Shown here in pieces: positions 20,217 to 27,484 of a stretch of DNA of 64,000 bases. A program made the position numbers and the translations under genes. Source of the DNA: Rhodocyclales bacterium (GTDB lineage Bacteria; Pseudomonadota; Gammaproteobacteria; Burkholderiales; Rhodocyclaceae); NCBI GenBank assembly GCA_016235765.1, contig JACRIZ010000018.1, positions 1 to 64,000 of the forward strand, given 5' to 3'. Every line of letters starts with the position of its first letter. Position 1 is the stretch's first letter. The notes under the pieces are model-generated. The model was not told where the DNA came from and made no database searches. It saw only the letters and a program-made list of their open reading frames with translations.

Positions 20217-21209
20217 GTGCCCTCAAACAACGAACTGATGTCGATCGCCGATGCCGCCGCACGCATCCGGCAGGGAAAGTACCTCAGCATCGCCGGCGAC
20301 GAGTCGGCCCTGGCCCAGCTTCCGCGCGGCCACTGGCTGGGTGGCACCATCCCCTATTTCATGTCGGCCGCCGGCGGCTGCACCAGCCGCGACCAGGTCT
20401 TCGTCACCGAGATTCCGATCCATGGGGAAGCGCCGCGCCTGCGCCTGTGCGATCTCGACGCCCTGCCCATGGTCTGCCACAACGCGCCGGACAACGGCTT
20501 CACCCTCCTGATCCTGCCCGCGTTCAGCGAAGCCCACGAGCGCTTCGCCCACGACGCGCCGAACTACGAGGACATGTACCTGAAGCCGCTGGCGGGCTGG
20601 ATCGCCGGCGTGCACCTGGACGACCTCGGCAAGCGCACGCCCAAGGTGTTTCTGGGCGAAACCGGCGAGATGTCCGAGCGCCTGGCAGCCGTCATGGACG
20701 TGCCGCTGCCGCCGCAGAAGATGGCACGCATCGACATCGTCAACCTGTTCAACCCGGGCGATGGCGACGCCATCACCTTCCCGGAAGCCGGCTTCAGCGC
20801 CGAGCGCTGCCTGATCAACGGCCAGCCGGCCATCCTCTCCGACTACCTGACCTCCCGCAACATCGACACCCGGCTGCCCCTGGTGGCCGACTATTGCGGC
20901 GCCATGATCAACGTCAGCTTCAAGGCGGTGGTTGCGGCGGAACGGCGGGTCGACTTCTACGCGCCGGTATTCCCGGGCCAGGTGTACAGGATCGCCGCGC
21001 CGGTCGACGACTACGTCGCCGCCTTCCAGGCGGCCCTCCCGACCGGCATCGACGGCCTGGCCTTCTCCTGCAACTGCATCCTCAACTACCTGTACTCGAA
21101 TCTCGAAGGCCGCCGCACTGCCGGCGTGACGGGCCCCATCACCTTCGGCGAGATCGCCTACCAGTTGCTCAACCAGACGCTCGTATACCTGTCGATCGAG
21201 AATGCGTGA
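20217..21209 (+). CDS. FIST-like sensor protein, last gene of the hydrogenase cluster
   Basis: 330 residues starting at GTG with GAAGGA upstream. The C terminus (FSCNCILNYL, then ITFGEIAYQLLNQTLVYLSIE) aligns by eye with the FIST_C endings of the two other FIST proteins in the window (CDCILRNLE and FSTYGEQFSGVHVNQTL). The N-terminal half is more divergent. No membrane segments. It may bind a small ligand and report on hydrogenase metabolism; this is inference. Co-directional with the ISL3-like gene, 24 bases apart. Confidence 0.5.
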   Translation: MPSNNELMSIADAAARIRQGKYLSIAGDESALAQLPRGHWLGGTIPYFMSAAGGCTSRDQVFVTEIPIHGEAPRLRLCDLDALPMVCHNAPDNGFTLLILPAFSEAHERFAHDAPNYEDMYLKPLAGWIAGVHLDDLGKRTPKVFLGETGEMSERLAAVMDVPLPPQKMARIDIVNLFNPGDGDAITFPEAGFSAERCLINGQPAILSDYLTSRNIDTRLPLVADYCGAMINVSFKAVVAAERRVDFYAPVFPGQVYRIAAPVDDYVAAFQAALPTGIDGLAFSCNCILNYLYSNLEGRRTAGVTGPITFGEIAYQLLNQTLVYLSIENA

Positions 21210-21234
21210 TTTAGGGTCAAGCTAGAATAGCCGT

Positions 21235-21257
21235 GGCGTTCCGCCACGACTGACTTT
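21235..21257 (+). repeat. Dispersed 23-base repeat, copy B
   Basis: Plus orientation. The upstream GT extends a hairpin GTGGCG-TTC-CGCCAC. It ends five bases before the GNAT start codon and occupies the place of a Shine-Dalgarno sequence. Confidence 0.8.
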
Positions 21258-21262
21258 GCCCG

Positions 21263-21775
21263 ATGAACTTGCCTGTCACCATCCGCCCCGAAACCCCCGC
21301 CGACATCGACACGATCCGCGACGTGACGGTCGCGGCGTTTGCGACGCTGGAGATCAGCGGCCACACGGAGCAGTTCATCGTCGCGGCGCTGCGGGCGGCG
21401 AAGGCGCTGGCGGTGTCGCTGGTGGCGGAGATCGACGGCCGGGTGGTCGGGCACATCGCCTTTTCGCCGGTGACGATTTCCGACGGCACAGGGAACTGGT
21501 ACGGGCTGGGTCCGATATCAGTGTTGCCCGAATTGCAGCGGCAGGGCATCGGCAAGGCGCTGATGGCGGCCGGGCTGGCGCAGTTGAAGGCGCTCGGCGC
21601 CGCCGGCTGCTGCCTGGTCGGCCATCCGGAGTACTACCGCAAGTTCGGCTTCGACAACCTGCCCGACCTCGTGTTCGAGGGTGTGCCGCCCGAGTTCTTC
21701 TTCTCCCTCAGTTTCGACGGCCGTATGCCGCAGGGCAAGGTCTCGTTCCACGAGACCTTCGCCGCGACAGCTTGA
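21263..21775 (+). CDS. GNAT family N-acetyltransferase (YhbS-like)
   Basis: 170 residues with the acetyl-CoA-binding signature LPELQRQGIGKALM and the YYRKFGF motif typical of the YhbS subgroup. Substrate unknown. No ribosome-binding site is visible because a dispersed repeat copy lies directly upstream. Its 3' end (bases 21685-21775) is duplicated as a pseudogene fragment 600 bases downstream. Confidence 0.85.
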   Translation: MNLPVTIRPETPADIDTIRDVTVAAFATLEISGHTEQFIVAALRAAKALAVSLVAEIDGRVVGHIAFSPVTISDGTGNWYGLGPISVLPELQRQGIGKALMAAGLAQLKALGAAGCCLVGHPEYYRKFGFDNLPDLVFEGVPPEFFFSLSFDGRMPQGKVSFHETFAATA

Positions 21776-21778
21776 GGT

Positions 21779-21800
21779 GGCGCATCACTGCGGTTGACAT
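21779..21800 (+). repeat. Dispersed repeat, degenerate copy N
   Basis: GGCGCATCACTGCGGTTGAC, then AT. The same layout as the repeat consensus with several changes. It follows the GNAT stop as copy C follows the GNAT remnant, and its end overlaps the -35 of the toxin-antitoxin promoter. Confidence 0.5.
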
Positions 21801-21823
21801 ACCATTATTGGTATATCCATAAT
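21794..21823 (+). promoter_or_regulatory. Promoter and operator of the toxin-antitoxin pair
   Basis: TTGACA (21794-21799) and CATAAT (21818-21823) are spaced by 18 bases. Between them lies the perfect inverted repeat ATACCATTATTGGTAT (21799-21814), a likely antitoxin operator. The toxin ATG is at 21829, six bases after the -10, so the transcript may be leaderless. The stretch is AT-rich in contrast to its surroundings. Confidence 0.75.
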
Positions 21824-21828
21824 TAGGC

Positions 21829-22113
21829 ATGTGGCAAATCGAAGAGCACCGTCGCGTAGACAAGCAGCTTTCCGGCTCGGTGCCCGTCGAGGTTCTGAAG
21901 CGCTACGAAAAATGGAAGGACATCGCCAGGCTTTCCGGGCCGCAAGGCTTGCGGGCCATCAAGGGGTTTCACGACGAGGCCCTCTCCGGCGAGTGGAAGG
22001 GCCATCGTTCTTCCCGGCTCGGACTGCAATGGCGGGTGATCTACCAAGTCGTCGCCAACGTATTGCTGATTCAGGTTGTCCAAGTTACCGCCCACGATTA
22101 CAGGAGGCCATGA
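21829..22113 (+). CDS. RelE/HigB-type toxin
   Basis: 94-residue RelE/ParE superfamily toxin, expected to be an mRNA interferase. The fold is suggested by the basic stretch IKGFHDEALSGEWKGHRSSRLGLQWRVIYQV-type order (conserved segments LSGEWKG, RLGLQWRVIY and VTAHDY). The toxin-first order is characteristic of HigBA-like modules. The antitoxin gene starts one base after the toxin stop. Confidence 0.85.
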   Translation: MWQIEEHRRVDKQLSGSVPVEVLKRYEKWKDIARLSGPQGLRAIKGFHDEALSGEWKGHRSSRLGLQWRVIYQVVANVLLIQVVQVTAHDYRRP

Positions 22114-22114
22114 G

Positions 22115-22375
22115 ATGAAGGAATTTCGTCCTGCGAAGAAGCGAGTCGAGGTCTCGGTGGGAGAATCCGTCCGCATCCTGCGCGAGCTTCAGGAACTGAG
22201 CCAGAGCCAGCTCTCCGAACTCACGGGCATTCCGCAAGCCACCATTTCCGCCATCGAGAACGGCCGCGTCAACCTGGGGGTCGAGCGTGCCAAGGTTCTC
22301 GCCCGCGCGCTCAACTGCCATCCCGCCGTGCTGGTGTTCCCCGGCTGGGAAGTGCCGCTCGATCGCGCTGCGTGA
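22115..22375 (+). CDS. HigA-type antitoxin with XRE helix-turn-helix
   Basis: 86 residues; HTH_3 domain with LSQSQLSELTGIPQATISAIENG, the usual XRE core. The ATG at 22115 has AGGAGG seven bases upstream; an in-frame ATG at 22076 lies inside the toxin gene and is less likely. Should neutralise the toxin and bind the palindromic operator at 21799-21814. Confidence 0.87.
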   Translation: MKEFRPAKKRVEVSVGESVRILRELQELSQSQLSELTGIPQATISAIENGRVNLGVERAKVLARALNCHPAVLVFPGWEVPLDRAA

Positions 22376-22388
22376 CGCCCGCAGTAGC

Positions 22389-22481
22389 GTGCCGCCAGAA
22401 GTTTTCCTCTCCCTGCCCTTCGACGGCCGCGTGCCGGAGGGCAAGGTGACGTTCCACGAGGCCTTCGCCGCAACGGCGTAA
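22389..22481 (+). pseudogene. 3' remnant of a second GNAT gene
   Basis: Encodes VPPEVFLSLPFDGR followed by VPEGKVTFHEAFAATA and a stop, matching the last 30 residues of the intact GNAT protein (PPEFFFSLSFDGR, MPQGKVSFHETFAATA). The gene body is missing; the toxin-antitoxin cassette occupies the space between the two GNAT tails. Confidence 0.85.
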
Positions 22482-22484
22482 AGT

Positions 22485-22507
22485 GGCGTTTCGCCACGCC
22501 TGACTTT
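22485..22507 (+). repeat. Dispersed 23-base repeat, copy C
   Basis: Plus orientation, with GTGGCG-TTT-CGCCAC hairpin. It starts four bases after the GNAT remnant stop. Confidence 0.8.
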
Positions 22508-22530
22508 TCCCCAACCTCGAGACTTCTTCC

Positions 22531-23145
22531 ATGAGCGGCTGCTGCGGCAACGACTGTTCCCTTGATCGCCTGCGCGACAGGCAGCGCGGCACGCTGCGGG
22601 CCGTCCTCGCCATCAATGCCGTGATGTTCGTCGTCATCGTCGCGGCGGCGCTGCACGCCAGGTCGTCGGCCCTGCTGTCGGACAGCCTCGACAATCTCGG
22701 CGATGCGCTGACCTACGGCCTGAGTCTTTACGCTGTTTCGAGAGGAACCGCTGCCAAGGCGAAGGTGGCCCTGTTCAAGGGCGGGCTCATCCTCGCCGCG
22801 GCGCTGGCCGTCGCCGCGCAGATTGCGTATCGGCTCACCTCGCCCGTCGTGCCGGCCTTCGATGAAATGGGTGCGTTCAGCCTGATCGGGCTGGCGGCCA
22901 ATTCCGCCTGCCTCTTCCTCCTGTGGCGCCACCGGCACGAGGACGTGAACATGAGTTCCGTCTGGGAGTGCTCGCGCAACGACATTGCCTCGAATCTTTC
23001 GGTCTTCGTCGCGGCCGGCGCGGTCTGGCTCACCGGCTCCGGCTGGCCCGACATCCTGGTCGCTTCAGGCCTGGTGGTCCTGCTGTTGCGGTCCGCCGTG
23101 CGGGTAATTTCGTCCGCGCGGGCCGAACTCGCCACGGCGTCGTGA
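22531..23145 (+). CDS. Cation diffusion facilitator-like transporter
   Basis: 204 residues. The N terminus has a cysteine cluster (SGCCGNDC) that could bind metal. About five or six hydrophobic segments follow, with CDF metal-site motifs LLSDSLDNLGDA and ECSRNDIASN. It lacks the C-terminal cytoplasmic domain of full-length CDF proteins, as in short members. Likely exports a divalent metal; the ion cannot be named from sequence. Confidence 0.8.
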   Translation: MSGCCGNDCSLDRLRDRQRGTLRAVLAINAVMFVVIVAAALHARSSALLSDSLDNLGDALTYGLSLYAVSRGTAAKAKVALFKGGLILAAALAVAAQIAYRLTSPVVPAFDEMGAFSLIGLAANSACLFLLWRHRHEDVNMSSVWECSRNDIASNLSVFVAAGAVWLTGSGWPDILVASGLVVLLLRSAVRVISSARAELATAS

Positions 23146-23151
23146 AGGCAC

Positions 23152-23174
23152 GGCGTGCCGCCGCGGCTGACTTT
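23152..23174 (+). repeat. Dispersed 23-base repeat, copy D
   Basis: Plus orientation, GGCGTGCCGCCGCGGCTGAC then TTT. It lies in the gap after the CDF gene. Confidence 0.75.
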
Positions 23175-23246
23175 CGGAACTTGATCCAGGATATGGTCGG
23201 CGGGGCGGGAAACGGCTAAGCTGCGCGCCACTAGTGGAGACCCGCC

Positions 23247-25502
23247 GTGCCGACCGACATCCATTCCGAACCGCCATCGAATTCCGCTGAGCCCCGCTGG
23301 TGGGATGCCAGCCGCACGCCTGGGCTGGACGCCTTCGGCGCGCCCGTCCATTTCACCATCGACGGCCAGCCGGCCGAAGCGCCCGCTGGAGCCTCGCTGC
23401 TCAACGCGATCATTGCCAACGGCGTCTACGTACCTCACCTGTGCACGCACCCGGAGCTGCCCCCGGCCTGCCGGCGCGGCGATGGCGGCGGCTGCAACCT
23501 CTGCGCGGTGGAGACTTCGGACCGCCCGAACAAGGTCAGCCACGCCTGCAAGCTGGAGGTGACCGAGGGCGTGGCCGTGCGTACGACGCTGCCGCTGATC
23601 CGCATCGCCCGGCAGTCGGCGCTGGCGAAGATCATCGGCAACTATCCGCCGGAGGCCCGCGGCAGCGCCGGCTTCGAAGAAAGCGAACTGCACCGGGTCG
23701 CCGAGGTCGTCGGCATCCGCCCGAACATCCCGGCCTGTGAATCGCCTCGCCTGCCCGTGGTGAAGGACGAGCCGCTGTTCGACCGCGACTACAACCTCTG
23801 CATCGATTGCCGCCGCTGCCTGATCGCCTGCAACGACGTGCGCGGCGTCGGCTGCCTGGAAATCAAGAGCGTCGACACCCCGCTGGGGCCGCGTACCTGG
23901 GTCGGCACCATCGCGCCCACACTCGTCGAATCCGGCTGCAAGTTCTGCATGGCCTGCGTGGTCGTCTGCCCGAGCGGCGCGCTCGCCGAGCGCGAATCCG
24001 AACCGGCGAAGCGGGCCGACGTGTCCGTGCCCTGCAAGTCGGCCTGCCCGGCCGGCATCGACGCGGCGCGCTACGTGCAGCTCGCCGCCGAAGGCAGGTA
24101 CTCGGAAGCGGTCGCCGTGGTGCGCGAGAAGCTGCCCTTCCCCGGCATCCTCGGTCGCGCCTGCTACGCGCCCTGCGAGTCGGCCTGCCGCCGCGGCGCG
24201 GTGGACGAGTCGCTTTCCATCCGCGGCTTGAAGCGCATCGCCGACGACCACGACACCGGCCTGTGGCGCCAGTTCTCCGTGCAACTGCCGCCCTCGGGCA
24301 AGCGCGCCGCGATTGTCGGCGCCGGCCCGGCCGGGCTGACGGTGGCCTGGTACCTGGCCAAGAAGGGCCACACCGTCACTATCTTCGACGCCCTGCCCGC
24401 CGCCGGCGGCATGATCCGCTACGGCATTCCCGGCTACCGCGTGCCGGTCGACGTGCTCGACCGCGAAGTGGGCGAGGTGGCGAAGCTCGGCGTGCGCTTC
24501 AAGTTCGACACGCGCATCGAGAACCTCGACACGCTGTTCGCCGAGGGCTACGACGCGGTCTTCATCGGCATCGGCTGCCAGGGCGGCGATTCGCTGGGCA
24601 TCCCCGGCGACGACCTGCCGGGCGTCATCGACAGCCCGACCTTCCTGCGCGCGGTGAGCATGGGCCTGGTCAATTCGCGCGGCGGCGGCATCGACACCGG
24701 CGCCAAGGTGACGGTGATCGACAACAGCAAGGTGGCCGTGATCGGCGGCGGCAACGTCGCCGCCGACAACGCGCGCACCACGCGCCGATTCGGCGTCGAG
24801 GTGGACATGGTCTATCGCCGCACTGCGGAGGAAATGCCCATCCACGACCACGAACTCGAAGGCTGCCTCGACGAAGGCGTGAATGTGCGCTACCAGCTCG
24901 CGCCCAAGCGCATCGAACTCGGCGACGGCCAGACGCGCCTGAAGATCACCTACGCCCGCATGGTGGCGGGCGAGCCCGACGCCTCCGGCCGCCGCCGGCC
25001 GGTCGACTCCGGCGAGGAAGTCACCGAGGGCGTCGACCTCGTCATCGCGGCCATCGGCCAGCACGTGCAGAAGTTCGCCGGCTTCGGCGTAGCGACCGAC
25101 GCCAAGGGCCGCATCGTCGCCGACAAGGCAACGCTCGCCACCAGCCGCCCCGGCGTCTACGCCGGCGGCGACTGCGTGCTCGGCCCCTCGTCGCTGATCG
25201 AATCCGTGGCCCAGGGCCGCATCGCCGCCGCCGCCATGGACCGCCAGCTCGGCGGCGACGGCAACATCGAGGAAACGCTGCTGCCCGACGGCTGGCAGAC
25301 CTCGCCGCATCTCGGCCAGGACAAGGACTTCAACCGCCGCCCGCGCATCCTGCCGCCGCTGGTCGCGCCCGCCGAGCGCAAGGGCTGGACGGAAGTCGAG
25401 AGCCGCTTCAGCGACGCCGACGCCCGCGCCGAAGGCAGCCGCTGCCTGAAGTGCAACCTCGCGGCGGAGATGGCGCCGCCGGTGACGCCGCCCGCCGCTT
25501 GA
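23247..25502 (+). CDS. NuoG-type FeS / GltD-type flavin oxidoreductase fusion
   Basis: 751 residues. Domain order: [2Fe-2S] ferredoxin (about 30-105; CTHPELPPACRRG, GGCNLCAVE), a NuoG-like His/Cys FeS segment, a 2[4Fe-4S] domain (CIDCRRCLIACND, CKFCMACVVVCPSG), a GltD/DPYD-like FeS-helical domain (CKSACPAGIDAA, CYAPCESACRRG), then FAD (AIVGAGPAGLTVAWYLAKKG) and NAD(P) (AVIGGGNVAADNARTTRRFG) domains. Such proteins exchange electrons between NAD(P)H and low-potential ferredoxins or FeS oxidoreductases. Starts at GTG with GGAGA upstream. The neighbourhood suggests service to the aldehyde oxidoreductases or hydrogenase; the partner is inferred. Confidence 0.85.
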   Translation: MPTDIHSEPPSNSAEPRWWDASRTPGLDAFGAPVHFTIDGQPAEAPAGASLLNAIIANGVYVPHLCTHPELPPACRRGDGGGCNLCAVETSDRPNKVSHACKLEVTEGVAVRTTLPLIRIARQSALAKIIGNYPPEARGSAGFEESELHRVAEVVGIRPNIPACESPRLPVVKDEPLFDRDYNLCIDCRRCLIACNDVRGVGCLEIKSVDTPLGPRTWVGTIAPTLVESGCKFCMACVVVCPSGALAERESEPAKRADVSVPCKSACPAGIDAARYVQLAAEGRYSEAVAVVREKLPFPGILGRACYAPCESACRRGAVDESLSIRGLKRIADDHDTGLWRQFSVQLPPSGKRAAIVGAGPAGLTVAWYLAKKGHTVTIFDALPAAGGMIRYGIPGYRVPVDVLDREVGEVAKLGVRFKFDTRIENLDTLFAEGYDAVFIGIGCQGGDSLGIPGDDLPGVIDSPTFLRAVSMGLVNSRGGGIDTGAKVTVIDNSKVAVIGGGNVAADNARTTRRFGVEVDMVYRRTAEEMPIHDHELEGCLDEGVNVRYQLAPKRIELGDGQTRLKITYARMVAGEPDASGRRRPVDSGEEVTEGVDLVIAAIGQHVQKFAGFGVATDAKGRIVADKATLATSRPGVYAGGDCVLGPSSLIESVAQGRIAAAAMDRQLGGDGNIEETLLPDGWQTSPHLGQDKDFNRRPRILPPLVAPAERKGWTEVESRFSDADARAEGSRCLKCNLAAEMAPPVTPPAA

Positions 25503-25512
25503 GCGTCTGGGT

Positions 25513-25535
25513 GGCGTGTCGCCACGACTGACTTT
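25513..25535 (+). repeat. Dispersed 23-base repeat, copy E
   Basis: Plus orientation with hairpin GTGGCG-TGT-CGCCAC, ten bases after the flavin-FeS oxidoreductase stop. Confidence 0.8.
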
Positions 25536-25545
25536 TCTCGATCTG

Positions 25546-25560
25546 TGTCATCGCGTGACA
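25546..25560. promoter_or_regulatory. Shared palindrome, site 3 (upstream of the ModA-like gene)
   Basis: TGTCATCGCGTGACA, perfect arms with 5-base spacer, extended to GTGTCA...TGACAC. It lies 92 bases before the ATG at 25652. Confidence 0.7.
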
Positions 25561-25651
25561 CTTCCACGGCCACGGGGCTCGGTTTCCCTTCCCGGCATGC
25601 GGACCTTGGTCGAGACTGAGGGGCATGACAACAGTGAATCCAGGGAGCGTC

Positions 25652-26407
25652 ATGACCATCCGCGTGTTTGCCGCAGGCAGCCTTCGGGCCGCGTTCGGCG
25701 ATCTGGCGGTCGCCTTCGCGGCGCTGCGGGCGGTGCCGGTCGAGCTGGTGTTCGGCCCCTCGGGCCTGTTGCGCGAGCGGCTGCTGGCGGGCGAGGCGGC
25801 TGACGTTTTCGCCTCGGCCAACATGGAGCATCCGCAGGCGCTGGCCTCGGCAGGGATGGCCGGGCCGGTGCGGTGCTTCGCGCGCAATCGGCTGTGCGCG
25901 CTGGCAGCGCCGCGGCTGCGCGTCAGCGGCGCGACGCTGGTCGAGCGCCTGCTGGACCCGGCCGTCCGGCTGGGCACCTCGACGCCGAAGGCGGACCCTT
26001 CGGGCGACTACGCCTTCGAGTTCTTCGCCCGCGCGGAGCGGCGCCACCCGGGCGCGCAGGCCGCACTTTGCGCCAAGGCCTTGCAGATCGTGGGCGGGCC
26101 GTCGTCGCCGGCCCCGCCGCCGGGCCGCAATCTGTATGCCAAGCTGATCGGGGACGGCGCCGCCGATATCTTCCTGACCTATTACAGCAACGCGGTGCAG
26201 GCGCTGCGGGAAGCGCCGGATCTGCAGATCGTGCCGATTCCGGACGACCTGGCGGTCGGGGCGGAGTTCGGCCTGACCTTGCTGGGCGAATGCGCCGCCA
26301 CTGAATTCGCCGATTTCTTGCTTTCCCCGGCCGGACAGGCGCTCGTGGTCCGCCAGGGCTTCTCGCCCGCCCAAGCTGCCGTCAAGTCTTTCCCGGTCGC
26401 GGCATAG
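25652..26407 (+). CDS. ModA-like molybdate/tungstate-binding protein without signal peptide
   Basis: 251 residues, type II periplasmic-binding fold of the ModA kind (FAAGSLRAAFGDLA at the start, then VELVFGPSGLLRERLLAGEAADVFASA, with segments shorter than family average). The start with GGGAG upstream at 25652 gives MTIRVFAAGS directly, with no hydrophobic leader; even the earlier ATG at 25625 adds none. It therefore should stay in the cytoplasm, and no permease or ATPase gene adjoins. A molybdate/tungstate store, sensor or cofactor-insertion helper is possible. Confidence 0.7.
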   Translation: MTIRVFAAGSLRAAFGDLAVAFAALRAVPVELVFGPSGLLRERLLAGEAADVFASANMEHPQALASAGMAGPVRCFARNRLCALAAPRLRVSGATLVERLLDPAVRLGTSTPKADPSGDYAFEFFARAERRHPGAQAALCAKALQIVGGPSSPAPPPGRNLYAKLIGDGAADIFLTYYSNAVQALREAPDLQIVPIPDDLAVGAEFGLTLLGECAATEFADFLLSPAGQALVVRQGFSPAQAAVKSFPVAA

Positions 26408-26412
26408 GCCAC

Positions 26413-26429
26413 TGTCACGAAACGTGACA
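26413..26429. promoter_or_regulatory. Shared palindrome, site 4 (distal, upstream of xdhC)
   Basis: TGTCACGAAACGTGACA, a perfect palindrome with a 7-base spacer, 144 bases before the xdhC start. Confidence 0.7.
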
Positions 26430-26437
26430 GTTCACCT

Positions 26438-26454
26438 CCGCCGACCGTCGGCGG
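26438..26454. other. Stem-loop between the ModA-like gene and xdhC
   Basis: CCGCCGA (26438-26444), CCG, TCGGCGG (26448-26454). A perfect seven-base stem without a T-tract, lying between palindromes 4 and 5. Confidence 0.45.
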
Positions 26455-26468
26455 TCATCCGCCACCTG

Positions 26469-26483
26469 TGTCATCAGGTGACA
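26469..26483. promoter_or_regulatory. Shared palindrome, site 5 (proximal, upstream of xdhC)
   Basis: TGTCATCAGGTGACA, extended to GTGTCA...TGACAC. Perfect arms, 5-base spacer, 90 bases before xdhC. Confidence 0.7.
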
Positions 26484-26572
26484 CATGCCCATTCGCAATT
26501 TGCGGGCTTTTCCTTCCCCTTGAACCTTCCTTGATCGAGAGTACGTAGCGACACGAACTCGAGGAGAAGGCC

Positions 26573-27412
26573 ATGTTGGACATCTACGAAGAAATCGTCC
26601 GGATGCGGCAGGAAGGCCGGAGCTGCGCCCTGGCCACGATCGTCAACACGCAGGGCTCGATACCCTCGTTCGCCAGCGCCAAGATGCTGGTCCGCGACGA
26701 CGGTTCCATCTCTGGCACCGTCGGCGGCGGCGGCGCCGAGTACGAGGTGATCCAGGCGGCCCGCGAGGTCATCGACGAGGAAAAGCCGCGCACCGTCAAT
26801 TTCAATCTCAACAAGCGGCCCGGCGTGGATGCCGGCATGGTTTGCGGCGGCAGCCTGGAAATCTACGTCGAGCCCATCGTTGTCGCGCCGAAGCTCTACA
26901 TCTTCGGCGCCGGCCATGTCGGCCTGTCCACCTACCGGATCGCGCTGTCGGCCGGCTTCGAGGTGACCATGGTCGACGAACGCGAAGCCTTCGCCAACCG
27001 CGAACGCTACCCGAGCGCCAGGGGCATCGTCGTCGCCCCGTACGATGTAGCGTTGGCCGGACTGCATCCGCCCCCCGGCAGCTACGTCCTGATCTTCACC
27101 CCCAGCCACCAGAGCGACATGCAGGTGCTGCGCTGGGCCGTCGATACGCCGGCGCGCTACATCGGCATGATGGGCTCGAAGCGCAAGGTGGCCGGCATCT
27201 TCCACGAACTGCGGAAGGATGGCGTGAATTCGGAACGCTTCCGCGCGGTGCACGCGCCCGTCGGCCTGGACATCGGTGCCCAGCCGCCGGAAGAGATCGC
27301 CATTTCCGTGGTGGCGGAGATGATCGCCCTCCGGCGGCGCTGCGCCGCCGCCCTGCCCCATTTGCGCATGGAACCCGCGCAGCCGGACGTCCGGTTGCGC
27401 GAGGTCGGCTGA
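26573..27412 (+). CDS. xdhC: XdhC-family molybdenum cofactor maturation protein
   Basis: 279 residues. XdhC/CoxI N-terminal domain (EGRSCALATIVNTQGSIP, SGTVGGGGAEYEV) followed by the XdhC Rossmann domain (LYIFGAGHVGLSTYRIAL). XdhC proteins bind molybdenum cofactor and help its sulfuration and insertion into xanthine-oxidase family enzymes. It starts after GAGGAGAAGGCC and lies directly before the molybdenum aldehyde oxidoreductase, its probable client. Confidence 0.92.
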   Translation: MLDIYEEIVRMRQEGRSCALATIVNTQGSIPSFASAKMLVRDDGSISGTVGGGGAEYEVIQAAREVIDEEKPRTVNFNLNKRPGVDAGMVCGGSLEIYVEPIVVAPKLYIFGAGHVGLSTYRIALSAGFEVTMVDEREAFANRERYPSARGIVVAPYDVALAGLHPPPGSYVLIFTPSHQSDMQVLRWAVDTPARYIGMMGSKRKVAGIFHELRKDGVNSERFRAVHAPVGLDIGAQPPEEIAISVVAEMIALRRRCAAALPHLRMEPAQPDVRLREVG

Positions 27413-27484
27413 CCCCGTTTTCAAACCGTAGCGGCAACTTCCTCAATCCGAGCACCCAAGGTGCATTTCAAGAAGGAGCACGTC

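Noticed and set aside
21235-25535. Integron cassette array
   Set aside because: The repeats lack the GTTRRRY core and long attC structure, and no tyrosine integrase is present.
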